Source: Sphingomonas melonis
Lineage (GTDB): Bacteria > Pseudomonadota > Alphaproteobacteria > Sphingomonadales > Sphingomonadaceae
Reading direction: 5' to 3'
Length of the DNA: 64,000 nucleotides
Assembly: GCF_013409985.1 (NCBI RefSeq)
Contig: NZ_JACCBY010000002.1
Span: 496,001 to 560,000 of the forward strand
Shown: positions 8,839 to 17,569 of the stretch, one piece after another
Position numbering within the stretch: position 1 is the first letter of the stretch
Layout of the letters: each line of letters starts with the position of its first letter
The notes under the pieces: generated by a model
Databases searched by the model: none
What the model was told of the DNA's origin: nothing
The model's input: the letters and a program-made list of their open reading frames with translations, nothing else
Made by a program: the position numbers and the translations under genes

Positions 8839-9593
8839 CTGCGCACCGACGACAGCGAGAAACTGACCGGCACGGTCAGCTCGATCCGGTCCGGTCGTGC
8901 CGGCGGGATCGGGGGAAACGGCGCAGCGCGGGTGACGGCGGCGGTCGCGGCATGGTCGAGCATCGGCGAACCGGACGAGGCGGCGAGCGCGACGCCGAGC
9001 AGCGCGCCGTCGCGCACCACGGTGAAGCGGACCAGCACGATGCCCTCGATCCCCGCGCGGCGGGCGGCTTCGGGATAGGCCTTCACCTTGGCGAGGCGGG
9101 CGAGCACCTGCCCCTCCCAGCTCGTCGCGCTCGATCCCGCCGCAGCGGGTGCCGGCGGCGCATCGGGGACCGGCGGCGCGGCGGGTGGCGGCGCGGGTTG
9201 CGGCGACGGCGGCGTCGGCGGTGCACGCTCGATCGCGGCGGCGACCGGCACGACGGTGCGGACGACCGGCACCGGCGCGTCCAGGGACGTCGCGACCACC
9301 GGCCGCACCGGCGGGCTCGCCGGATGCGGTGGCGTCACCTGCTTGGCCTGCTTCGGCTGCACGGGCACCGGCGGAGAGGCCGGTGGCGCCGCGTCGATGT
9401 TGAACAGCATCAGCGTCGGCGGCGGCGTGCGGACGGGGTCGGGCTCGCGCAGCCGCAGCTGCACCGCGACCGCCACGCCGAGCAGCAGCATCGCGGTGCA
9501 CAGCCGCCCTGCCTGGCGGCAGCGGGGGCAGCCGCCGTAGCGTGACGGTGCGGACGGGATCATGCGATCCCGCCCCTCGCCGGCCCCGCTCAC
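8835..9593 (-). CDS. tonB: energy transducer TonB, dedicated to the upstream receptor
   Basis: A 252-residue TonB-type protein. One membrane anchor lies near the N-terminus (AMLLLGVAVAV), followed by a long proline-rich periplasmic stretch and a C-terminal TonB domain ('YPEAARRAGIEGIVLVRFTVVRDGALLGV'-type core, about residues 172-201). It would carry proton-motive energy to outer-membrane receptors. The GTG at 9593 overlaps the receptor stop as GTGA, suggesting translational coupling; an ATG ten codons downstream (9563) is an alternative start. It is the last gene of the fecI-fecR-receptor-tonB unit. The cysteine-rich N-terminus (GGCPRCRQAGRLC) is unusual for TonB. Confidence 0.85.
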   Translation of the reverse strand: MSGAGEGRDRMIPSAPSRYGGCPRCRQAGRLCTAMLLLGVAVAVQLRLREPDPVRTPPPTLMLFNIDAAPPASPPVPVQPKQAKQVTPPHPASPPVRPVVATSLDAPVPVVRTVVPVAAAIERAPPTPPSPQPAPPPAAPPVPDAPPAPAAAGSSATSWEGQVLARLAKVKAYPEAARRAGIEGIVLVRFTVVRDGALLGVALAASSGSPMLDHAATAAVTRAAPFPPIPPARPDRIELTVPVSFSLSSVRS

Positions 9594-12121
9594 AACCGCT
9601 GGGTGAGCGTCAGCCGGATCGTCCGGCCCGAAGCGGGCACCCAGGTCGTCGACATGATGTCATAGTAGAAGCGGTCGCCGATATTCTCCGCGCTGAGGTC
9701 GAGCCGCGTCGTCGCCCACGGCTGGAACTGGACGAAGGCGCCCCAGATCGTCTCGCGGTCGAACGTCCGCGCCGCCTCCGTCGTGACGCGTGCGCCGAAG
9801 ACGTTGACGCGGCCACCGAGCGTCAACGCGCGGTCGAACAGGCGCACGCCGAGCGTGCCGCTGCCCGAATAGCGCGGTGGGACATAGACGCGTTGGTAGT
9901 CGGAGACGAACGGCTTCTCGTCGCACTGATCCTCCGTCATGCAATATTCGACATGATCGTAGCGGGTATAGGCGCCCTCGGCGAAGAGCCGCCCCGTGTC
10001 ATAGCTGCCGCTCACCTCATAGCCACGGAAGTCGGCGTGATCGATATTGTACGGCGTGCGCCACCATTTGTAGCCGCCCTCGGTGCAGACATGCTTCTTG
10101 CACTCGGTGCGGATGACATAGTCCGTGTTGTGATTGTCGAACCGCGCCACCTTCAGCCGCAGATGGTCGTCGCTGAACAGCAGGCCGTTGCGCAGGACGT
10201 TGACGCCGATCTCGACGTTATGCGCGCGTTCGGGCCGCAGGTTCGGATTGGGGACGAGATACAGGCCTGCCATCCCCATCGTCCATTCGCGCAGGCTGAC
10301 CGGGCGAAAGCCCTCGGCGTAGCTGGCATAGAGGCCGATCCCGCGGAACGGCGACAGGGTGATCGCGCCCGACAGCGTCGTGCCGTGGCCGCTGCCGATC
10401 CGGCGCACGGCGCGCATCTCGGGGGTGCCGCGGGGGTCGTCATCGGCAAGGTCGCGGCGGAGATGATAATAGAGGTAGCGGGCGCTACCATCGAGCTTCA
10501 GCCAGTCGGCGACCGCGATGCTGGTGTCGCTGAACAGGCTGGTCATCCGTCGCTCGCCGTTGGGGTTGACCAGCTCCTCGGGTTCGGTGGCATCGTCGCG
10601 CCCCCTCTCCAGCGACATCGACACGCCGTTGCTGGTGGTCAGCACCGCCTCGCCCGGCAGTTCGGCGACGGACCGGTTGACGATCGAGGCGTCGGTGTTG
10701 CGGGTGTGGAACGGTCCGTCAGAGGCGATGCTGGTCTCGATCTTGTCGACCACCGCCGCCTGCGCGGTGAGATCGATCAGCGACTGACCGGACGGCTTGA
10801 AATGGTATTTGGCGGTGTAGGTATCCGTCTTGGCCATCTGCTCCGCCTTCTGGTTCTTGCCCGAACGCCAGAAGAGTTCGCTTTCCCAGGATTCGCCGTA
10901 CGTGCTGTCGTACCGGATATAGCCAAGCTCCAGGCTGTGTGCCGGCGCCAGGTGCAGCACCGTCTTGATCAGGCCAGAGGTGGTGTGCTGGCTGGTGTTG
11001 AGCACCTCCTCGCCCAGCGCATATTCGCCGGCGCGCTCTTCGCCTTGGCGCCCGGAATAGTAATTGCCCTGATCGCGCTGCGAGATCGCCACGACCATGT
11101 CGACGCGATCGGACCGCATGCCGAGCGCGATGCTGCCGAAGTGGTTGCGGAACGCCGGCCAGTCGCTGTCGCGGAAGCGCGGCAGGAACGTCTGATCCTT
11201 CTCGCCGAAGATGCCGCATGCTGCGCCGATTGGCGGCGGCGCCACGGTGTTGCTGCCGATGCTCCCGCGCAGCCGCAGCGCATAATGCTGGCCTTCCGGC
11301 ACGAGATCGTCGGCGCGCAGCGTCGAGACATTGACCACGCCGCCGGTATAGCCAGCACCCATCGCGCCGCCGGTCGGCCCCTTGTCGATCTCGATACCGC
11401 CGATCAGTTCCGGGTCCACCGACAGCCGGTTGTTGCTGCCGGTATAGCCGCGATAGTCGGAGCTGGCCGATTGCGCGCCGTCGACCAGCATCGCGACGCG
11501 GCTGGCGCCCTGCAGGCCGCGGATGTTGATGTCGAGCGTGTTGCCGATGTTGGCGCCGCTGGAGATCACGCCGGGCGCGGTCTTGAGGATGTCGCCGAGC
11601 GCGGTCGGCGGGATACGCTCGATATCGTCCCGCGAGACGTACGCGGCGGAGGCGGGGGTACGGAACGGACGGTCCGCCTCCTCCCGCCGGGCCCCCGAGG
11701 TACCATGGCCGGCGGCATCGTCCGGTGCGCCGGCGACGTGGAGCGTGGCGAGCGCGACATGGTCGCCGTCAGTATCCGCCTGTGCCGTCGTGTCAGGCAG
11801 CAATGTCAGCGATCGGCCCTCGAGCCGGCCGTGCAGGCCGGTGCCCGCGAGCAGCCGCGCCAGCGCCTCCTCGCGCGGCAACGTGCCGCTCACCCCGGCG
11901 CTCTGCTTGCCGCGCGCGAGTTCGGCCGGATAGGAGAGTTGCACGTCCGCCTGCTCGGCGTACCGGCGCATCGCCTGCGCCAGCGGCCCGGCGGCGACAT
12001 GAAAGGCGCGCGGCTGTTCCGCCGCCTGCTGCGCCTGCGCCACCCCTGCCGACATCGTCGCCGACGTCGCGAGCACCGCCGGCACCAACGCCCCGCGGAT
12101 CACTCTACCAAATCGTGTCAT
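9590..12121 (-). CDS. TonB-dependent receptor with N-terminal STN signalling domain (heme/hemophore-like)
   Basis: An 843-residue outer-membrane transducer. It has a signal peptide ending near AGVAQAQ, then an STN (secretin/TonB short N-terminal) domain over about residues 38-110, then plug and barrel. The STN domain is the part that talks to a FecR anti-sigma factor in FecA-type signalling, and fecR and fecI lie immediately upstream. The plug segment 'INIRGLQG...LVDGAQSASSDYRGYTGS' and the sequence 'GPTGGAMGAGYTGGVVNVSTLRADD' recall the HasR/heme-receptor group, so heme or a hemophore is a reasonable guess, not shown. Extracellular loop regions carry paired cysteines (CKKHVC; CMTEDQC). A Fur-like palindrome lies 17 bp upstream of the start. 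Confidence 0.9.
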   Translation of the reverse strand: MTRFGRVIRGALVPAVLATSATMSAGVAQAQQAAEQPRAFHVAAGPLAQAMRRYAEQADVQLSYPAELARGKQSAGVSGTLPREEALARLLAGTGLHGRLEGRSLTLLPDTTAQADTDGDHVALATLHVAGAPDDAAGHGTSGARREEADRPFRTPASAAYVSRDDIERIPPTALGDILKTAPGVISSGANIGNTLDINIRGLQGASRVAMLVDGAQSASSDYRGYTGSNNRLSVDPELIGGIEIDKGPTGGAMGAGYTGGVVNVSTLRADDLVPEGQHYALRLRGSIGSNTVAPPPIGAACGIFGEKDQTFLPRFRDSDWPAFRNHFGSIALGMRSDRVDMVVAISQRDQGNYYSGRQGEERAGEYALGEEVLNTSQHTTSGLIKTVLHLAPAHSLELGYIRYDSTYGESWESELFWRSGKNQKAEQMAKTDTYTAKYHFKPSGQSLIDLTAQAAVVDKIETSIASDGPFHTRNTDASIVNRSVAELPGEAVLTTSNGVSMSLERGRDDATEPEELVNPNGERRMTSLFSDTSIAVADWLKLDGSARYLYYHLRRDLADDDPRGTPEMRAVRRIGSGHGTTLSGAITLSPFRGIGLYASYAEGFRPVSLREWTMGMAGLYLVPNPNLRPERAHNVEIGVNVLRNGLLFSDDHLRLKVARFDNHNTDYVIRTECKKHVCTEGGYKWWRTPYNIDHADFRGYEVSGSYDTGRLFAEGAYTRYDHVEYCMTEDQCDEKPFVSDYQRVYVPPRYSGSGTLGVRLFDRALTLGGRVNVFGARVTTEAARTFDRETIWGAFVQFQPWATTRLDLSAENIGDRFYYDIMSTTWVPASGRTIRLTLTQRL

Positions 12122-12137
12122 ACAACCCCCATAACGC

Positions 12138-12152
12138 TAATGATTGTCATTA
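12138..12152 (-). promoter_or_regulatory. putative Fur-type operator upstream of the STN receptor
   Basis: TAATGATTGTCATTA is a 15-bp palindrome (TAATGA/TCATTA around a 3-nt centre) and close to the classical 7-1-7 Fur box. It sits 17-31 bp ahead of the receptor start codon. Iron repression of the receptor is the natural reading. The match to Fur is from general knowledge of the consensus; it was not computed. Confidence 0.5.
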
Positions 12153-12206
12153 CCGTTACGGAAGACGAACGAGGGGCGGATCACCCGACCTTGCGGCGCG
12201 CAAAAA

Positions 12207-13154
12207 TCAGTCGGCGTAGACGATCGTCACCGCGCCGAGGTCCAGGCGGTGCAGCGACAGCGATCCGGTGAGCAGCGCCAGCGCCGCCTGCGGATGATCG
12301 AGATCGTAGACGCCGTTGACGCGCCGCGCCGCTGCAGCCGGCGACAGCAGGATGCGTCCATGCAGATAGGGGCGCAGCGCCTCGATCACGCTGCCGAGCG
12401 GCTGATCGTCGGCGATCAGGCGGCCACGCAGCAGCGCGGCGGCGGCGTCGCGATCGAACCGCTCATCGGGCGCGAGCGTGCCGTCGGCGGCATAGCGCCC
12501 TCGCCACCCCTCGCGCAGCAACGTCCCGCCGCGACCGGTGCGCAGTTCGACGCGATGCTGGAGGACATCGACCTCGGTCGCGGCGGTGCCGCGCCGCACG
12601 ATGAAGGCGGTGCCACGCGCGATGGCGCGGCCGGCGCCGCTCTCGACCGCGAAGGGACGTGCGGGATCGCGACGGACGGCGAACTCCGCGGTGCCGCGCA
12701 ACAGGCGGATGTCACGGCGGTCGGCGTGCATCTGCCATGCCAGGGCGGTCTGTGGCGAGAGCCAGGCTCGGGAGCCATCGGGCAGCCGGATCACGCGCCG
12801 TTCGCCGGTCGCGGTGATTGCATCCGCCTGCATGCGCAGCCGGAGCATGTCGCCGGCGGGGATCAGCACCGCCAGCGCGGCGGCGGCGGCGCTGGCCACA
12901 AGTGCGAGACGCCGCGGCCGCCATGGCGCAGCACGGGCATTGCGGCGCGAGCGGCGTGGCGGCACCTGCCTGGCGCGCTCCGGCAGCAGGACTGCCGCGA
13001 ACCGATAATAGGCCGCGGCATGCGCAGGGTCCGCGGCCAGCCATGCGGCCAAGGCGCGGGTCTCGCGGCGCGACAGCGGCCCCGCATCGACGCGGACCAC
13101 CCAATGCGCGGCGGCGTCGTCGAGCGCTGCGTCGCGTGGCGTCTGGCGCGTCAT
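12207..13154 (-). CDS. fecR: FecR-family anti-sigma factor
   Basis: A 315-residue inner-membrane regulator. The N-terminal cytoplasmic region (about residues 1-80, with the 'DDAAAHWVVRVDAG...TRALAAWLAADPAHAAAY' pattern of the FecR N-terminal domain) would bind FecI. A single membrane segment (LALVASAAAAALAVLIPA) follows near residue 85. The periplasmic FecR domain ('ERRVIRLPDGSRAWLSPQTAL', 'RGTAFIVR') would read the STN domain of the receptor. It lies 76 bp after fecI and 85 bp before the receptor. The ligand sensed is presumably the receptor's cargo. Confidence 0.9.
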   Translation of the reverse strand: MTRQTPRDAALDDAAAHWVVRVDAGPLSRRETRALAAWLAADPAHAAAYYRFAAVLLPERARQVPPRRSRRNARAAPWRPRRLALVASAAAAALAVLIPAGDMLRLRMQADAITATGERRVIRLPDGSRAWLSPQTALAWQMHADRRDIRLLRGTAEFAVRRDPARPFAVESGAGRAIARGTAFIVRRGTAATEVDVLQHRVELRTGRGGTLLREGWRGRYAADGTLAPDERFDRDAAAALLRGRLIADDQPLGSVIEALRPYLHGRILLSPAAAARRVNGVYDLDHPQAALALLTGSLSLHRLDLGAVTIVYAD

Positions 13155-13230
13155 GATCCCGGTCCTTCCGATCCTGCTCCCTGCAAGACCAGACGGCCGA
13201 ACGCGGCAAAACCCGACCTCGTCGTGCCCG

Positions 13231-13719
13231 TCACGGATCAGATTCGTCGAGGTGGCGCGCGATATGGGCGAGCGCGAGGCGCAGGTGCTTCTCGACCATG
13301 CCGCGGCTGATGTTCATCCGCTGCGCGATCGTTGCCTGATCGAGATCCTCGAAACGGCGCATCAGGAACGCCTCGCGGGCGCGGGGCGGCAAGGTGTCGG
13401 CAAGCGCGCGGATGCGGGCGATCTGGTCGCGGGCCAGCGCCTGCGTTTCGGGCGAGGCGGTGCAGTCGGCGACCTCCTCCAGCCGGTCGCCGCCGTCGAC
13501 CAGCAGTTGCGCGGCGCGGCGCTGCCTGGCGCTGCGGTCGATGACGACGCTGCGCACGACGCGGAACAGATAGGCGGCGGGATCGAGGACATGCCCACGG
13601 CACAGGCCCGGCAGCGCGCGCACCCACGCCTCCTGGACGATGTCGGCCGGCTCTTCGCGCGGCGCGAGCCGGCCGACGAAGCGGCGCAGGCGGCCATCAA
13701 GTTCAGCAAGGTCACGCAC
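13231..13719 (-). CDS. fecI: FecI-type ECF sigma factor
   Basis: A 162-residue extracytoplasmic-function sigma factor. Sigma region 2 is seen as 'EPADIVQEAWVRAL' and 'PAAYLFRVVRSVVIDR' in the first 65 residues. Region 4 is 'LPPRAREAFLMRRFEDLDQATIAQRMNISRGMVEKHLRLAL' around residues 109-149. The GTG at 13719 is the first start in the frame; the ribosome site is weak. Together with FecR and the STN receptor it forms a classical cell-surface signalling circuit that would switch on the receptor and TonB when ligand binds outside. A Fur-like palindrome lies just upstream. Confidence 0.92.
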   Translation of the reverse strand: MRDLAELDGRLRRFVGRLAPREEPADIVQEAWVRALPGLCRGHVLDPAAYLFRVVRSVVIDRSARQRRAAQLLVDGGDRLEEVADCTASPETQALARDQIARIRALADTLPPRAREAFLMRRFEDLDQATIAQRMNISRGMVEKHLRLALAHIARHLDESDP

Positions 13720-13741
13720 GATGACATGCTCGTAACGCTAT

Positions 13742-13756
13742 TGCGAGTCATGCGCA
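13742..13756 (-). promoter_or_regulatory. putative Fur-type operator upstream of fecI
   Basis: Read on the minus strand this is TGCGCATGACTCGCA. It lies within a wider inverted repeat, ATTGCG...CGCAAT (13740-13758). It starts 23 bp upstream of the fecI GTG and shares the pattern TGCGnATGnyTnGCA with the site at 17390-17404 ahead of another receptor. This supports a common iron-responsive regulator. The site could also serve the divergent small gene at 13860. Confidence 0.5.
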
Positions 13757-13859
13757 ATCAAGAAGCGTCCGAAACGGTAATGAACCGAACCACCGCCGCG
13801 GAGTTGATGCGGGTCGGCCGGCCCCGTGCGGGTGCCGGGCGCACTCGGAAGGACATCAG

Positions 13860-14147
13860 ATGAAACTCCAGCATATCGCCGCCGCCACCGCCGCCCTCGC
13901 CCTGACCTGCGGCGTTCCGGCCATGGCGCAGACCGTGCGCGAAACGAAGGTCGATCATGACACCAAGGTGCATGACGGCGTCGCCACCACCACGACCAAG
14001 GTAACCGAGACCAGCAAGCGCAAGACGCACCGGCCGAAGAAGGTGCTCGGCGTCAAGGTCGGCCACAAGACGGTCAAGCACAAGGTCGTGCGCGAGACCT
14101 CGGTCAGCTCGAACGGCGATCGCAAGGTGGCGGTGAAGACCAACTGA
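13860..14147 (+). CDS. small basic exported protein of unknown function
   Basis: A 95-residue protein with a clear signal peptide (MKLQHIAAATAALALTC...AMAQ, cleavage near residue 24). The mature part is about 71 residues, rich in lysine, threonine and valine, with repeated 'ETK/TKV' spacing and no cysteine. GGAAGGAC just upstream of the ATG is a strong ribosome site, so I take it as a real gene. It probably resides in the periplasm. It is divergent from fecI, with the Fur-like site between them. I do not recognise a family. Confidence 0.7.
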   Translation: MKLQHIAAATAALALTCGVPAMAQTVRETKVDHDTKVHDGVATTTTKVTETSKRKTHRPKKVLGVKVGHKTVKHKVVRETSVSSNGDRKVAVKTN

Positions 14148-14280
14148 CCCGCGGCCGCCGACGCTCGCAAGGACCGTCGGCGGCACGAGTCCCGCGTCAT
14201 CCTTGCGAGGGATGATCGAGCGGACGGCGTTGCGCCCCTCCCCCGCTGTTCCAATATGGGCGGCGAAACGGGAGATCCAG

Positions 14281-15150
14281 ATGAGCGACGACGCGACCGC
14301 GAACCAGCCTGCCGGCTATGTCCCCCCCGAGGTGTGGAGCTGGAACCAGAGCAACGGCGGCCAGTTCGCCAGTATCAACCGTCCGGTGTCCGGTGCGACG
14401 CACGACAAGGACCTGCCGGTCGGACCGCATCCGCTGCAACTTTATTCCTTGGGCACGCCGAACGGGCAGAAGGTGACCATCCTGCTCGAGGAATTGCTCG
14501 CGGCGGGACACAAGGGCGCCGAATATGACGCCTGGCTGATCGAGATCGGCAAGGGCGACCAGTTCGGCAGCGGCTTCGTCGCGGTGAACCCCAATTCGAA
14601 GATCCCCGCGCTGGTCGATCGCTCAGTCGACCCCGCCATCCATCTGTTCGAAAGCGGCTCGATCCTCTTCTATCTCGCCGAGAAGTTCGGCGCCTTCCTG
14701 CCGACCGAGCCGCACGCGCGGGCCGAGACGATGAACTGGCTGATGTGGCAGATGGGCTCAGCGCCGTTCGTCGGCGGCGGCTTCGGCCATTTCTATGCCT
14801 ATGCGCCGTTCCGCATCCAATATGCGATCGATCGCTATGCGATGGAGACCAAGCGGCAGCTGCACGTGCTCGACACGCACCTTGCCGAGCGCCGCTACAT
14901 GGTCGGCGACACCTATACGATCGCCGACATGGCGATCTTCCCTTGGTATGGCGGGTTGTTCGACGGCATCTACGATGCGCGCACGTTCCTGGCGCTCGAC
15001 GACTATCCCAATCTGGCCCGTTGGCACGCCGAGATCGGCGCGCGCGATGCGGTGCGGCGGGGCCGCGTCGTCAACAAAGCGACCGGCGAGCCGGGCACCG
15101 TGCTGCGCGAGCGACACTCCGCCAAGGATTTCGAGGCGATCGCCTACTGA
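14281..15150 (+). CDS. yghU: glutathione-dependent disulfide-bond oxidoreductase (YghU-like)
   Basis: A 289-residue cytoplasmic glutathione-transferase-fold enzyme. The thioredoxin-like N-terminal half carries 'LYSLGTPNGQKVTILLEELL' (about residues 56-75) and 'NPNSKIPALVD', followed by the 'ESGSILFYLAEKFG' glutathione-contact region. The all-helical C-terminal half ends with 'YMVGDTYTIADMAIFPW'. E. coli YghU binds two glutathiones and reduces disulfides and organic peroxides; the same role is inferred here. The start at 14281 follows GGGAGATCCAG. The 3' end meets that of the receptor at 15161 with only 10 bp between. Confidence 0.9.
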   Translation: MSDDATANQPAGYVPPEVWSWNQSNGGQFASINRPVSGATHDKDLPVGPHPLQLYSLGTPNGQKVTILLEELLAAGHKGAEYDAWLIEIGKGDQFGSGFVAVNPNSKIPALVDRSVDPAIHLFESGSILFYLAEKFGAFLPTEPHARAETMNWLMWQMGSAPFVGGGFGHFYAYAPFRIQYAIDRYAMETKRQLHVLDTHLAERRYMVGDTYTIADMAIFPWYGGLFDGIYDARTFLALDDYPNLARWHAEIGARDAVRRGRVVNKATGEPGTVLRERHSAKDFEAIAY

Positions 15151-15160
15151 CGCGGTCAGC

Positions 15161-17359
15161 TCAGAGGGCGAACCGGATGGTGCCGATCGCGCGACGCGGG
15201 TCGCCGATCGCCACCCCGTAGCTGTTGACCGCCGACGTATAATAGGTGTGGTCGAAGACGTTCTTGAGGTTGAACTGGAACGACACGGTGCGTCCGGCGA
15301 GCCGCGTGTCGTAGCTGACGAAGGCGTCGGCGACGGTATAGGCCGGCAGCCAGAACGTGTTGGCACTGTCGCCCGGCCGCCGCCCGACGTGGCGACCGCC
15401 GCCGCCGATCCGGAGCCCGTCGTCGCCGGCGAGCGCACCGACGTCATAGGCGAGCGACAGCGAACCGGTGTCGCGGGCGACGTTGGCGAGCTGGCGACCG
15501 GCGAATTGCGGGTCTTCCGTGGTGCGGGCGGCGGTGTGGGCGTAGCTGCCGATCAGGCTGAGCGTGCGGGTCACCTGCCCCGCCACGTCGAGCTCAACGC
15601 CGCGCGAGGCGGCGCGGCCGGCGGTGCGATAGTCGGTGAGGCCGGTCTTCGCATCGAACTGGCGGACCAGCACGTTGCGCTTGTCGATATCGTAAAGCGC
15701 CAAGGTCGCGGTGAGTCGATCGGGCATGTCGAGCTTGGCGCCGACCTCGAACGAGCGGCCGCGCTCGGGCGGCATGGCGGAGGTGATCACCGTGCCGCCG
15801 TCGAGCGGTGCGACGGTCGAATTGGGCTTCAGCGACCGCGTGTAGCTGGCGTAGAGCGAGACGATATCCACCGCCCTCCACACCAGCCCGGCCTGCGGCA
15901 CGAACGCCCAGCCGTCGAGATCGGTGTTGGTCGTGAACGGCCGCCCCTTGCCGGCGCGCTGGCGGAAGCCGATCAGGCGGCCGCCGGCGGTGACGATCCA
16001 GCGCGCGCCGAGGTGGATCGCGTCCTGTCCGAACATCGAGACATTGTGCAGCCGGTCGGTCTGGTCGCTGTCGAGCGCGGATACCGCAGTCGGGAACGGC
16101 ACGCGACCATAGACCGGGCGTCGATAGTTGAAGACGGAGGCCAGCTTCTGCCGGATGAGGTCGCGGCGGTAGTAGCGGCGATATTCGCCCTCTACCCCGA
16201 CGATGACGTGATGCTCGGCGCCCAGCAGGCCGAAATGGCCGTCGGCATAGGCCTGGACATAGGCGTCGGTGCTGAGCGATCCGCGCGTGGCGTCGTTGCT
16301 CCGCGCGACGATCGTCTTGACCGGGTCGATGCCGGTCACGCGTAATTGGCCGGCGTCATAATCCTCGCTGTTGAAGCTGCTCGCCAGATGCGCTGCCCAG
16401 CCGCCGCCGAGCTGATGATCGACCGCGAGCTGGACCAGATGGCTGTCGCCCCACATGCGGTTGACGGGATCGTCGAGCCGGCGGCGGCGCGGGATCGCGA
16501 GCGGCGTCAGCGTGCGCGGATCGAGGGCGGTGCCGCGGTCGAACGGATAATCGAAGCGGCGATATTCATACCACAGCACCGCCTGCGTGGTGCGGCCGTA
16601 CCAGCCGAGCGATGGCGCGATCAACGTGTCGCGACGCGTGCCGAAGACGCGCCAATAATCCTCGTCCTGATGATCCAGCACGATCCTGCCGGCAAGGTTG
16701 CCGGCGATGGCGCCGGTGAGGTCGGCGGTCGCCTGCAGGCCGGCGCGCCCCGCGGCATAGCTCGAACCGGTCAGGGCGACCGACCCGCCGGCGACGAGCA
16801 GCGGCTTGCGGCTGACGATGTTGATGACGCCGCCCGGGTCCATGATGCCGTAGAGCAGCGAGCTTGGCCCCTTCAGCACCTCGACGCTCTGCGCGGCGGC
16901 GTTGACGCCCCTGCCCTGCACCAGCGGCATGCCGTTGTGCATCACCGATCCGTCGCGGTTGCCGCCGAAGCCGCGCTTCAGGACGGTATCCTGCGTCGCG
17001 GCGAGCGTATTGCCCTGCGTGATGCCGCTGACGTTGGCGAGCACGTCGTCGAGATAGCGCGGACGCTGATCGCGGATCACCTGCGCGGGGACGATGTTGA
17101 CCGCCTGGGGCGTGTCGAGCGTTGCCGCCGACGAGCGCAACGTCGAGGCATCGGGGGTGGGCTTGTAGCGGTCGTCGGAAGCCTTCGGCGCGGGCGACGC
17201 GCGGCCGGTGACGACGATATCCTGCCCCATGTCGGCCGCCGCCGGACGATCGTCCGTGGGCGCGAGGCCCGCCGCCGCTCCGGCCGTTGCCGCAGTCGGC
17301 GACGCCAGCGCCAAGCCCGCGACCACCAGGCCGCCGCCCCACATGTTCATTCCTGCCAT
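15161..17359 (-). CDS. TonB-dependent siderophore receptor
   Basis: A 732-residue receptor of the FhuA/FpvA-like siderophore class. A signal peptide is followed by 'QDIVVTG', a plug with 'DTPQAVNIVPAQVIRDQ', 'LKRGFGGNRDG', 'QSVEVLKGPSSLLYGIMDPGGVINIVSRKP', and a barrel with the class-typical 'SLYASYTRSLKPN' and 'VFDHTYYTS', ending in a C-terminal phenylalanine segment (GTIRFAL). No STN domain. The ATG at 17359 follows GGGGGA; an ATG three codons later is possible. A Fur-like palindrome 31 bp upstream fits ferric-siderophore uptake. The particular siderophore cannot be told. Confidence 0.92.
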   Translation of the reverse strand: MAGMNMWGGGLVVAGLALASPTAATAGAAAGLAPTDDRPAAADMGQDIVVTGRASPAPKASDDRYKPTPDASTLRSSAATLDTPQAVNIVPAQVIRDQRPRYLDDVLANVSGITQGNTLAATQDTVLKRGFGGNRDGSVMHNGMPLVQGRGVNAAAQSVEVLKGPSSLLYGIMDPGGVINIVSRKPLLVAGGSVALTGSSYAAGRAGLQATADLTGAIAGNLAGRIVLDHQDEDYWRVFGTRRDTLIAPSLGWYGRTTQAVLWYEYRRFDYPFDRGTALDPRTLTPLAIPRRRRLDDPVNRMWGDSHLVQLAVDHQLGGGWAAHLASSFNSEDYDAGQLRVTGIDPVKTIVARSNDATRGSLSTDAYVQAYADGHFGLLGAEHHVIVGVEGEYRRYYRRDLIRQKLASVFNYRRPVYGRVPFPTAVSALDSDQTDRLHNVSMFGQDAIHLGARWIVTAGGRLIGFRQRAGKGRPFTTNTDLDGWAFVPQAGLVWRAVDIVSLYASYTRSLKPNSTVAPLDGGTVITSAMPPERGRSFEVGAKLDMPDRLTATLALYDIDKRNVLVRQFDAKTGLTDYRTAGRAASRGVELDVAGQVTRTLSLIGSYAHTAARTTEDPQFAGRQLANVARDTGSLSLAYDVGALAGDDGLRIGGGGRHVGRRPGDSANTFWLPAYTVADAFVSYDTRLAGRTVSFQFNLKNVFDHTYYTSAVNSYGVAIGDPRRAIGTIRFAL

Positions 17360-17389
17360 TCCCCCTGCAAACGGCGCGCCCTACTCCGA

Positions 17390-17404
17390 TGCTAAGCATT
17401 CGCA
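17390..17404 (-). promoter_or_regulatory. putative Fur-type operator upstream of the siderophore receptor
   Basis: Minus-strand TGCGAATGCTTAGCA is an imperfect 15-bp palindrome, 31-45 bp ahead of the receptor start. It matches the fecI-upstream site in 11 of 15 positions, including both TGC/GCA ends. It is inferred to be an iron-responsive operator. Confidence 0.5.
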
Positions 17405-17482
17405 ATAGCGGACAGCGCGTCACGGCGGCGGATTGGGGGCAAGGCGCGGCGGCGACTGGAAAGTTTTTTGTACATTTAAGCG

Positions 17483-17497
17483 GGAATGTCACATTCC
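17483..17497 (+). promoter_or_regulatory. perfect 7-1-7 palindrome upstream of the receptor at 17570
   Basis: GGAATGTCACATTCC is a perfect inverted repeat (GGAATGT, C, ACATTCC) located 73-87 bp before the receptor start. Its sequence differs from the Fur-like sites in this window, so a different regulator is more likely. It is short for a terminator and well placed for an operator. Confidence 0.45.
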
Positions 17498-17569
17498 TTG
17501 ACCAAGGGGGCGCTGCACGCCGCAACGGCGGCGACGATCAGCCGATCAATAGATTATCAGTGGGGATCC

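Noticed and set aside
9542-12271. 909-codon plus-strand frame opposite the STN receptor
   Set aside because: Composition is that of an antisense shadow; the receptor on the minus strand has signal peptide, STN, plug and barrel.
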